Positions 35,956-43,606 of a stretch of 64,000 nucleotides of DNA are shown piece after piece. Position 1 is the stretch's first letter, and every line of letters starts with the position of its first letter. The translations under genes and the position numbers were made by a program. The stretch covers positions 1 through 64,000 of the forward strand of contig NZ_JACEOL010000029.1 of NCBI RefSeq assembly GCF_013868055.1. Direction: 5' to 3'. A model generated the notes under the pieces. The model was not told the origin of the DNA and searched no databases. It worked only from the letters and a program-made list of their open reading frames with translations. This DNA is from Thermoactinomyces mirandus (GTDB lineage: Bacteria; Bacillota; Bacilli; Thermoactinomycetales; Thermoactinomycetaceae).

Positions 35956-37092
35956 ATGAAGGCCGTTACCTTTCAAGGCGTCAAAGATGTAAAAGTAAAA
36001 GAAGTCAAGGCCCCGGAAATTGAAAGACCGGACGACATCATTGTCCGCATTACCAGCTCGGCAATCTGCGGTTCCGATCTGCATCTGATTCACGGGATGA
36101 TCCCCAATCTTCCCGAAAATTATATTATCGGGCACGAACCCATGGGTGTGGTTGAAGAAACCGGACCCGAGGTAACAAAAGTGAAAAAGGGGGACCGGGT
36201 AATCATTCCGTTTACGGTAGCTTGCGGAGAGTGCTTTTATTGCAAACACCAGCTCGAAAGCCAGTGCGATCATTCAAATCCCTACGGTGAGAGTGGCGGC
36301 TATTTCGGGTATTCGGGAACATTTGGCGGATATGCGGGTGGACAAGCCGAATGGATGCGGGTGCCCTTTGGCAATTTTACTCCTTTCCGGGTTCCTGACG
36401 ACTGTGAGCTGGAAGACGAAAAATTGCTGTTTTTATCCGACATCGTGCCGACAGCTTTTTGGGGCGTCGATCAGGCCGGGGTGAAAAAAGGCGATACCGT
36501 CATCGTCCTTGGATGTGGCCCGGTTGGACTGCTGACCCAGAAATTCGCCTGGCTAAAAGGGGCGAAACGGGTGATTGCCGTTGATTATGTCGGTTATCGC
36601 CTGAAACATGCCAAACGGTGCAATGACGTGGAAACCGTCAACTTTGAAGAGGAAAAAAACATTGGACATCATTTAAAGGAAATAACCAGGGGCGGAGCAG
36701 ACGTCGTCATCGACTGTGTTGGCATGGACGGAAAGAAAACAGTACTGGAAACGGTTGAAACTGTCCTGAAACTCCAGGGAGGTTCCATGGGAGCCATTCA
36801 AATCGCTTCCCAGGCCGTGCGCAAAGGTGGCGTGATCCAACTGGTTGGGGTTTACGGTATGCGCTACAACGCTTTTCCGCTTGGAGACCTGTTCTCCCGG
36901 AATATTACCTTGAAGATGGGCCAGGCACCGGTCATCCATTACATTCCGCAACTGTACAAGAGCATTGAGAATGCCGAGTTTGATCCCACCGATATCATTA
37001 CACACCGTTTACCCCTGGAGCAGGCGGAATACGGATATGAGATTTTTGACGCCAAAAAGGAGGGATGCATTAAAGTGGTACTCAAACCGTAA
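35956..37092 (+). CDS. Zinc-dependent alcohol dehydrogenase, FDH-like MDR
   Basis: A 378-residue medium-chain dehydrogenase. Catalytic zinc site: SSAICGSDLHLIHG and IIGHEPMGVVEE; structural zinc cysteines in VACGECFYCKHQLESQC; Rossmann motif VIVLGCGPVGLLTQKF and the acidic residue IAVDYVGYRL, which favours NAD+. The insertion NPYGESGGYFGYSGTFGGYAGG places it near the glutathione-independent formaldehyde dehydrogenase-like branch. GGAGGAG is upstream. It is transcribed alone against its neighbours; the substrate is not clear. Confidence 0.85.
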   Translation: MKAVTFQGVKDVKVKEVKAPEIERPDDIIVRITSSAICGSDLHLIHGMIPNLPENYIIGHEPMGVVEETGPEVTKVKKGDRVIIPFTVACGECFYCKHQLESQCDHSNPYGESGGYFGYSGTFGGYAGGQAEWMRVPFGNFTPFRVPDDCELEDEKLLFLSDIVPTAFWGVDQAGVKKGDTVIVLGCGPVGLLTQKFAWLKGAKRVIAVDYVGYRLKHAKRCNDVETVNFEEEKNIGHHLKEITRGGADVVIDCVGMDGKKTVLETVETVLKLQGGSMGAIQIASQAVRKGGVIQLVGVYGMRYNAFPLGDLFSRNITLKMGQAPVIHYIPQLYKSIENAEFDPTDIITHRLPLEQAEYGYEIFDAKKEGCIKVVLKP

Positions 37093-37108
37093 ACTGAAGG
37101 AAAAGAAA

Positions 37109-37183
37109 ATGGGAAACATGGAACCAATCGACCGGCAGACCATTCTGTTGGCACACGAGGAGAGTGAAAGCCCGCCACCATGA
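37109..37183 (+). CDS. Possible 24-residue peptide
   Basis: ATG 37109, preceded by GAAGGAAAAG, opens MGNMEPIDRQTILLAHEESE then SPPP and stop, 16 bp after the alcohol dehydrogenase stop. It may be a real small gene or the start of a lost one. No family recognised. Confidence 0.25.
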   Translation: MGNMEPIDRQTILLAHEESESPPP

Positions 37184-37249
37184 TCGCTTTTTCGCAAGGC
37201 GGAGCTGACGGGTTCTGAAAATCGCCACCAAATCGTTGTTTTTTACAGA

Positions 37250-37283
37250 CTGGGACCGGGTCAGACGACTCCGGTCTTTTTTT
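37250..37283 (+). terminator. Terminator after alcohol dehydrogenase
   Basis: GACCGGGTC... stem (ACCGG / CCGGT with further pairs) followed by seven T on the plus strand. Confidence 0.65.
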
Positions 37284-37337
37284 ACCGAATAAACAATCCA
37301 AAAATTGCCCTTCAGATCTCATCCAAAGAAATTTTGA

Positions 37338-37799
37338 CTACCTGGTCGAGTCAACCGTCACGCTCTCCCAGCCAAAACTGTCAAACCAGCGGCCCTTCCG
37401 GTAGTTGTGAATTGCACGAACAATGTATGGAATCATGTTTGCCGGAAGATTGTCCAAAGAAAAAAAACGCAGGTCATTGCATTTGTGAGGCTCCCGGTTT
37501 TGAATCTCTCCTTCCCAATTCTTCACGGCTGCAAAAAAATCAATCCGTTCATCACCCGTTTTTCTGTGCATCACACCGACAATTTTCACGTCATCTTCCC
37601 GCAATGAAACCCCAGTCTCTTCTTTTGCCTCGCGCACAGCAGCTTGTTTGACCGTTTCTCCACCATCCAGGTGGCCCGCAACCACCGAATAATTGCCATC
37701 CTCATAGCCGGTGTTATAACGGCGCAGCAAAAGAATCTGATCCTCCCTGATAAAAAACAGGTGGATCGTAACAGGTGCAGTAAAACGATCTTTTGACAT
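37338..37799 (-). CDS. NUDIX hydrolase
   Basis: A 153-residue pyrophosphohydrolase with a complete Nudix box in GHLDGGETVKQAAVREAKEE followed by TGV (G-x5-E-x7-R-E-x2-E-E-x-G). The fold starts with VTIHLFFIREDQILLLRRYNTGY. Such enzymes clean nucleotide derivatives; this one resembles MutT/YjhB-like proteins and the substrate is open. ATG 37799 has GAGGAG upstream; a longer start exists at 37829 without support. Single gene. Confidence 0.82.
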   Translation of the reverse strand: MSKDRFTAPVTIHLFFIREDQILLLRRYNTGYEDGNYSVVAGHLDGGETVKQAAVREAKEETGVSLREDDVKIVGVMHRKTGDERIDFFAAVKNWEGEIQNREPHKCNDLRFFSLDNLPANMIPYIVRAIHNYRKGRWFDSFGWESVTVDSTR

Positions 37800-38003
37800 T
37801 TTCCCACTCCTCTGCAATTTTTGGAACATTTATCATTTTGACAATACATCGTCTGTTTCCTTGCTTCCGGGAAAATTGCTTCTTCCATTTTCTGATATAA
37901 AAATTCCGCTTTTTTTCATCCTGTAGTCAACTGACCGTTGCGTCAAAAGCCGCTTTCACATTTACTAAACTGAAAGATTCCCTTGAAGAAAGGAGAAGCT
38001 TGG

Positions 38004-39560
38004 ATGAGACTGAAAAAACGGCTCACTCCCTTTACTGATCCGCTTCCCATTCCCAAAACCCTGAAACCGGTATCGCGAAATTCCAGGTTTACCTTTTATA
38101 TCGTCCGGATGATAGAAAGATTTCAAAAACTTCACCGCGATCTTCCTCCCACCCGAATCTGGGGATATGAAGGGCAGTATCCCGGCCCGACCATCGAAGT
38201 AAAAAGGAATGAACCGGTTCGGATATTGTGGCTGAACCAACTGCCGAAAAGGCACTTGCTCCCTGTGGACAAAACGATTCATGGGGCAAGAAGAACGCCG
38301 GAAGTAAGAACCGTCGTCCACGCTCACGGGGTCGTCTCTCCCCCGGACAGCGACGGGCATCCCGATGCCTGGTTCACCAGAGGATTCAGACAGACTGGTC
38401 CTTTTTTCCAGCGCAAAATCTATCGGTATCCCAACAACCAACGAGCCGCCACTCTCTGGTATCATGATCATGCTCTCGGCATTACCCGGCTCAATGTTTA
38501 TGCCGGACTGGCAGGGTTTTATCTTGTTCGGGACAAAAATGAAATGTCACTCAACCTCCCCAAGGGAAAATTTGAAATTCCCCTCGTTATCCAGGACCGC
38601 TCCTTTAACCGGGATGGATCGCTCTTTTACCCGAGGCGTCCGGAAACCACCTTCCGCAGGCTTCCCGATCCCTCAATCGTGCCGGAATTTTTTGGGGATA
38701 CCAATCTGGTAAACGGAAAAGTATGGCCGTTTTTAAATGTGGAACCCCGAAAATACCGCTTTCGCCTGCTTAATGGTTCCAATTCCCGCTTTTACACATT
38801 GCGTCTCAGTTCCGGCCAGCCTTTTATACTGATCGGAACCGATGGCGGATTTATCCAGAGGCCGGCCCGCATCAGAACATTGACTCTCGCTCCTGCCGAG
38901 CGGGCCGATGTCATTCTTGACTTCTCCCGGTTTAAAGGGAAAACGGTCACAATGATCAACAGCGCTCCTGCGCCTTTTCCCGACGGAACACCGGCACCCC
39001 CCCGAACAACAGGTCTGGTCATGCAGTTCAGGGTAAAAAAACCTTTGAGTTTCAAGGATACCAGTTCCATTCCCGAGCGGCTCGGCACGATTCCGCCAAC
39101 ACCGTTAAGCAGGGTGCAAAAGGTCCGCAATCTTTCCCTGGTTGAGAGCACGGACCGGTTTGGCCGATTGCTGCTGCTACTGCAAAACAAAAGATGGGAT
39201 GATCCCATTACAACCAAACCCCGCCAGGGCAGTCTGGAACTGTGGCAACTGATTAACACAACCGAAGATACCCATCCGATCCATCTGCATGAGGTTCATT
39301 TTCGCATCCTGAACCGCCAGCCTTTTGACGTGAACCATTTCCGGCGAACCGGCAAGCTCCGGTTCACTGGTTCCCCCGTCCCGCCATCTCCCGGTGAACG
39401 GGGTCTGAAGGATACGGTAAGGGCCCACCCTGGCCAGGTAACAAGGATTATTCCGCATTTTGGCCTAACTCCCTTTACCGGAGAGTTTGTATGGCACTGC
39501 CATATCCTGGAGCACGAAGACTGGGAAATGATGCGCCCCTACCTGATCGTGAGAAGATAG
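38004..39560 (+). CDS. Multicopper oxidase, CotA-type laccase
   Basis: A 518-residue three-cupredoxin oxidase like the spore-coat laccase/bilirubin oxidase CotA. Copper motifs: VVHAHGVVSPPDSDGHPDAW and LWYHDHALGITRLN (H-x-H pairs of the trinuclear site), THPIHLHEVHFRIL, and EFVWHCHILEHEDWEMMRPY with the His-Cys-His and Met of the type 1 copper. No signal peptide is evident, as for CotA, which is placed on the coat by assembly. I chose ATG 38004 (AAAGGAG 9 nt upstream). A spore-coat role is an inference from family and the spore-forming context. Confidence 0.88.
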   Translation: MRLKKRLTPFTDPLPIPKTLKPVSRNSRFTFYIVRMIERFQKLHRDLPPTRIWGYEGQYPGPTIEVKRNEPVRILWLNQLPKRHLLPVDKTIHGARRTPEVRTVVHAHGVVSPPDSDGHPDAWFTRGFRQTGPFFQRKIYRYPNNQRAATLWYHDHALGITRLNVYAGLAGFYLVRDKNEMSLNLPKGKFEIPLVIQDRSFNRDGSLFYPRRPETTFRRLPDPSIVPEFFGDTNLVNGKVWPFLNVEPRKYRFRLLNGSNSRFYTLRLSSGQPFILIGTDGGFIQRPARIRTLTLAPAERADVILDFSRFKGKTVTMINSAPAPFPDGTPAPPRTTGLVMQFRVKKPLSFKDTSSIPERLGTIPPTPLSRVQKVRNLSLVESTDRFGRLLLLLQNKRWDDPITTKPRQGSLELWQLINTTEDTHPIHLHEVHFRILNRQPFDVNHFRRTGKLRFTGSPVPPSPGERGLKDTVRAHPGQVTRIIPHFGLTPFTGEFVWHCHILEHEDWEMMRPYLIVRR

Positions 39561-39604
39561 CCTATATACTCATCTTTCATTGCCATTTTCCAGCCGCAAA
39601 AATC

Positions 39605-39645
39605 AAAAAAGCTGCTGACCTTGCCTAAAAGCAGGCCAGCAGCTT
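39605..39645 (-). terminator. Terminator after hfq
   Basis: Minus strand GAAGCTGCTGGCCTGC ... GGTCAGCAGCTTTTTTG: long stem plus T run behind the hfq stop. Confidence 0.85.
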
Positions 39646-39668
39646 CAAACCAAGTGATATGGACCGGA

Positions 39669-39911
39669 TCAGCTTTCCTTGTCATCATTGGCGGGCATCA
39701 ATGAAACGGGACGTGCGGGAGTAAATGTGGAAATGGCATGTTTATAAACCATTTGCTGTTTTCCATCACTATCGATTACGATGGTGAAGTTATCAAATCC
39801 ACGGATTATTCCACGTAACTGAAAGCCGTTCACCAGATAAATCGTAACCGGTACCGATTCTTTGCGGATTTGGTTGAGGAATGTATCTTGAATATTGATT
39901 GTTTGTTTCAA
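39669..39911 (-). CDS. hfq: RNA chaperone Hfq
   Basis: An 80-residue Sm-like protein that forms hexameric rings and binds small RNAs. Sm1: [39 protein letters not shown]; Sm2: [14 protein letters not shown], with the KH pair at the proximal pore. Short acidic tail. It follows miaA, the classic order. Confidence 0.95.
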   Translation of the reverse strand: MKQTINIQDTFLNQIRKESVPVTIYLVNGFQLRGIIRGFDNFTIVIDSDGKQQMVYKHAISTFTPARPVSLMPANDDKES

Positions 39912-39955
39912 AACCCGTACCTCCTATGTATTTTTACATTTAACATTATTGTACT

Positions 39956-40885
39956 CTATTCTCTAGCCAAATGAAACTTTCCTGCAATCAACAGTTCAAT
40001 TTCTTGAAAAGATTCGGCGTTTGTTATGTCAAACCAATGAATTTCTGACAGGCGTCGAAACCATGACAACTGCCTTTTTGCGTATTTCCGCGAACCCAGC
40101 TTGATCAGGTGAACCGCTTCGTCAAATGATATGTCCCCTTCCAGATAGCTCATAATTTCTTTATACCCGATCGCCTGCATGGAAGTCAAATGGAGCCTGT
40201 AGCCTTTGTTCCAAAGTTGTTTCACTTCATCGACCAGGCCGGAAGCGATCATCTCATCCACACGCCGGTTAATCCGCTCATATAACAGTTCACGCGGCAT
40301 GGTCAGCCCGATCCACAAAGCATCATAGGGGGATGTGCCTTTCCGTTTCAGTTCTGAAAACGGTTTCCCTGTCACATGATACACTTCCAGAGCGCGGATG
40401 ATGCGCCGGACATCATTGGGATGCAGTTTGTGCGCCTGTACCGGATCGACTTTTTCCAGCTTCCGATGGAGCGCTTCTTTCCCTTCCCGTTGTGCCATCT
40501 CTTTCAATTCTTTCCGAAGTTCCATGTTTTCTTTCACATGGGGCATGGCATAATCGTGAACAACCGACTCAATATAGAGTCCGGTTCCCCCGACCAGCAT
40601 GGGCAACTGTTCGCGTTCCGTGATTTCCGCTATTTTTTCGCGCGCCAATTTCTGATATTCCTGTACTGAAAACAATTGATCAGGATCGCGAATATCAATG
40701 AGATGGTGGGGAATTTCCTCCATCTCCCCGGGCATGATCTTGGCTGTTCCGATATCCATTCCCCGGTAAACCTGCATCGAATCCCCGGAAATAATTTCTC
40801 CATGGAACCGTTTGGCAAGCCATACACTTAACCGGGTTTTTCCGACAGCCGTCGGCCCCACAATCACAAGCAGTTTTGGTTTCAC
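39956..40885 (-). CDS. miaA: tRNA dimethylallyltransferase
   Basis: A 309-residue enzyme that puts a dimethylallyl group on A37 of tRNAs reading UNN codons. P-loop VIVGPTAVGKTRLSVWLAKR; catalytic/recognition region ISGDSMQVYRGMDIGTAK; LVGGTGLYIESVVH; QAIGYKEIMSYLEGD and the tRNA-binding RQLSWFRR. It overlaps the upstream methyltransferase gene by 4 bp (ATGA). MiaB, which modifies its product further, is encoded at 51060-52562. Confidence 0.95.
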   Translation of the reverse strand: MKPKLLVIVGPTAVGKTRLSVWLAKRFHGEIISGDSMQVYRGMDIGTAKIMPGEMEEIPHHLIDIRDPDQLFSVQEYQKLAREKIAEITEREQLPMLVGGTGLYIESVVHDYAMPHVKENMELRKELKEMAQREGKEALHRKLEKVDPVQAHKLHPNDVRRIIRALEVYHVTGKPFSELKRKGTSPYDALWIGLTMPRELLYERINRRVDEMIASGLVDEVKQLWNKGYRLHLTSMQAIGYKEIMSYLEGDISFDEAVHLIKLGSRKYAKRQLSWFRRLSEIHWFDITNAESFQEIELLIAGKFHLARE

Positions 40886-41664
40886 TGGCCTCCTCCTTTT
40901 TCAATCACGCCCCAGGCGTAGCTGGATGATGATTTGACGATTGTAAAACCCAGCCGTTCAAATTCGCCGCTTTTGGGGCGTTCTTTCAGTAATACAGCTT
41001 TGCGGGCGACCCGCACCGCTTCCTGGACCGACTCCCATTCAAGTGGCGTTGCATTGGCAAGCGGCTTTAACATATGGATTCCGGCCGAGCCCTCCACCGT
41101 TTCCCGGAACATGGGGTCAAACATGACAACATCAAAAGACTGATCCTCACATTCCTGCAGATAAGACTGATAATTGGATGAAACCACCTCAACCCTGCGC
41201 ATTGCCTGAATGAGAGATTTTCTGTCAGTTTCATAATGCCTGAGGCCATGGCGGACAATCTCGGCAATAACCGGTTCACTTTCCAGCGCCACCACCCTTC
41301 CCGACGTTCCCACGACGTAACTGGCAACAATCGCGTCTGCTCCCATTCCCAGCGTACAGTCGAGCACATGGTCTCCTTTGCCCAAATTGGCAGCCGTCAC
41401 CATTCGATCAGGTTGTCCATCCATCAGGTGTTTGACCCTGAGTGCTGACATATTGGGATGAAAATAGAAGGTAAAACCGTTTTTCTCTTCATACCGCCAT
41501 TCATTTTTGCCAATAATGACCGCCCGATCTGTTTTCATCTCTTCAAACAGTGCCTTAAGCGACTTGCGCCCGCGCGCGAGAAATGGAACGTTCCAACCAG
41601 CAGCAAGTTTTTGTCCGGCTTCTGTTTCATTTTCGCCTGGATCAAACGAAGTGGTGACAAACAA
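40882..41664 (-). CDS. Class I SAM-dependent methyltransferase, RsmJ-like family
   Basis: A 260-residue protein of the putative SAM_MT family related to RsmJ. SAM-binding motif I is GDHVLDCTLGMGADAIVASY; motif II GRVVALESEPVIAEIV; the acidic-proline motif FDVVMFDPMFRETV looks like a base methyltransferase D-P-M-F active loop. Located between mutL and miaA with 2-bp and 4-bp contacts, so it belongs to the mutS-mutL-miaA-hfq transcript. The target, likely RNA, is unproven. Confidence 0.82.
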   Translation of the reverse strand: MFVTTSFDPGENETEAGQKLAAGWNVPFLARGRKSLKALFEEMKTDRAVIIGKNEWRYEEKNGFTFYFHPNMSALRVKHLMDGQPDRMVTAANLGKGDHVLDCTLGMGADAIVASYVVGTSGRVVALESEPVIAEIVRHGLRHYETDRKSLIQAMRRVEVVSSNYQSYLQECEDQSFDVVMFDPMFRETVEGSAGIHMLKPLANATPLEWESVQEAVRVARKAVLLKERPKSGEFERLGFTIVKSSSSYAWGVIEKGGGQ

Positions 41665-41666
41665 AT

Positions 41667-43586
41667 TTACATCACCCTTTTAAACATTTTTTCCAAATCA
41701 TAAACAGAAAAATGGACAAAGATCGGCCGTCCGTGCGGGCACGTAAACGGGTTCTGGCAACGGTTCAACTGTTTCAACAGCTCTTCCATCTCGTCACGCC
41801 GCAAATTCCGGTTTGCCTTGATCGCCGCCTTGCAAGCCATCATTTTGGCTGTCGCGTCTCTTAATTGTGCCGTATCCACTTTTCCGTTCTCCTTCATAAA
41901 GTCAATGATTTCATGAATCAGCCGGCTCTCGTCTTCTTTGGGAAACCAGGTCGGATAGGCTCTCACCACAAAAGTTGTCCCGCCAAAAGGTTCCATGTCA
42001 AGGCCCCACTTTTGCAAATAGGCCAGCCGCATATGCAGTACTTCCGCTTCTGCCGGCGTACACTCAATCGTTAACGGCACCAGCAAGGGATACTGTTGAT
42101 GATGATCTTCCCCCAGTTTTCTGGCGTACACTTCATAATATATCCGCTCATGGGCGGCATGTTGGTCCAGCAAGTAAAAACCGTCCTCCGTCTGGGCCAC
42201 GATATAGGTGCCATGCACCTGCGCCAGCGGAGTCATGGCAGGCAGACGCGGTCCCGGCGATTCATCATGGGATGTATCCGTGCCCATCCCCGCCAGCTGG
42301 TCTTTTTCCCCGGCCGGTTCCGGACAGGTATCGGACACTGCCTCTTCATTGTTTTTTTCCGCTGCCACCGGTTGGGGTTCGAAATTTGCCCCATCCGCAT
42401 TCCGCTTTTCGGCAGGCTGGCTTTTCAGTGTCCGGTTCGCTGATGGTGAAACATTCTCGCGAACCTGTGAAGCTGAACCGGTTTTTGACTGCGTGTATTC
42501 TAGGACCGGTTTTTCCGAATGATCCCAATCGAAAGATTGCTGTTCGGCAACCTGCGGCCCGGACCGAAACCCGTCCGTGATGGCAGCCGGAACAAGACGC
42601 TCTTTTTGCAATGCCTGCCGGATCGCGTTTTCCACAAACTGGCGACATTCCTTTTCCTTGCTGAGCCGCACTTCCAGCTTAGATGGATGTACATTGACAT
42701 CCATCAGCCTGGCATCCATTTTCAGATGCAAAACACCAATCGGGTACCGGCCTTTCGGCAACAGGGTCCCATAGGTGCGTAAAACGGATTGAGTAATCGG
42801 CAAGGATCGTACATACCGTCCATTCAAGATAATTGACAGATAGGAACGGTTGGACCGGGTTACTTCGGGTTTTGTCACCAGTCCGCGAAGATGGAAATCC
42901 ACATTGGACGCCTGAACCGGTATCGCATGCCCGGCCACCTGTTTCCCGTAGATTGCCAGCAGGACGTGAAGCAGTTTCCCGTCTCCGGTCGTGTAAAACA
43001 GTTGCCTCCCGTTATGGGTCAGGGAAAAGGAAATATCGGGATGGGCAAACGCCAGCCGGCCCAATATATCCGCAACATGGCTCACTTCGGTATTGACCGT
43101 TTTCAAATATTTCAAACGGGCGGGCGTGTTGTAAAACAGGTTTCTGACAATCACATCCGTCCCGCGGGAGCGCGAAGTTTCACCGATGGAAACGGGCTCT
43201 TTGCCCTGAATGGTCACCTTTGTGGCAAGCGCGGATGGATCATGAGCCGTAATTAACTCTACTTTGGCCACGGAAGCAATGCTCGGCAAGGCCTCTCCCC
43301 GAAATCCCAGGGTACGGATGGCAAACAGATCCCTTTTCCGTTTGATTTTGCTGGTGGCATGGCGGGAAAATGCCAAAACCGCATCTTCCCGGTCCATGCC
43401 AATCCCATTATCCGACACTTTGATAAACGAAATTCCGCCTTCTTCAATCATGACCTGCACCCGGGTCGCCCGTGCATCGATCGCGTTCTCGACAAGCTCT
43501 TTGACAATGGATGCAGGCCTTTCGACCACTTCCCCCGCAGCGATCTGGTTCGCCAAATGATCGTCAAGAATTTGGATTTTCCCCAT
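41667..43586 (-). CDS. mutL: DNA mismatch repair protein MutL
   Basis: A 639-residue mismatch repair ATPase. GHKL ATPase domain 1-330: IAAGEVVERPASIVKELVEN, KVSDNGIGMDREDA, RHATSKI, TLGFRGEALPSIASVA; then a proline- and charge-rich linker (about 330-440) and a C-terminal dimerisation/nuclease domain. The metal-binding motif LLDQHAAHERIYYE (DQHA-x2-E-x4-E) shows it belongs to the nicking MutL type found in bacteria without MutH. ATG 43586 has GGGAGG upstream. It follows mutS by 20 bp, so its expression likely depends on the intron-containing transcript. Confidence 0.97.
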   Translation of the reverse strand: MGKIQILDDHLANQIAAGEVVERPASIVKELVENAIDARATRVQVMIEEGGISFIKVSDNGIGMDREDAVLAFSRHATSKIKRKRDLFAIRTLGFRGEALPSIASVAKVELITAHDPSALATKVTIQGKEPVSIGETSRSRGTDVIVRNLFYNTPARLKYLKTVNTEVSHVADILGRLAFAHPDISFSLTHNGRQLFYTTGDGKLLHVLLAIYGKQVAGHAIPVQASNVDFHLRGLVTKPEVTRSNRSYLSIILNGRYVRSLPITQSVLRTYGTLLPKGRYPIGVLHLKMDARLMDVNVHPSKLEVRLSKEKECRQFVENAIRQALQKERLVPAAITDGFRSGPQVAEQQSFDWDHSEKPVLEYTQSKTGSASQVRENVSPSANRTLKSQPAEKRNADGANFEPQPVAAEKNNEEAVSDTCPEPAGEKDQLAGMGTDTSHDESPGPRLPAMTPLAQVHGTYIVAQTEDGFYLLDQHAAHERIYYEVYARKLGEDHHQQYPLLVPLTIECTPAEAEVLHMRLAYLQKWGLDMEPFGGTTFVVRAYPTWFPKEDESRLIHEIIDFMKENGKVDTAQLRDATAKMMACKAAIKANRNLRRDEMEELLKQLNRCQNPFTCPHGRPIFVHFSVYDLEKMFKRVM

Positions 43587-43606
43587 GCCATCCTCCCTCC
43601 TCCTTT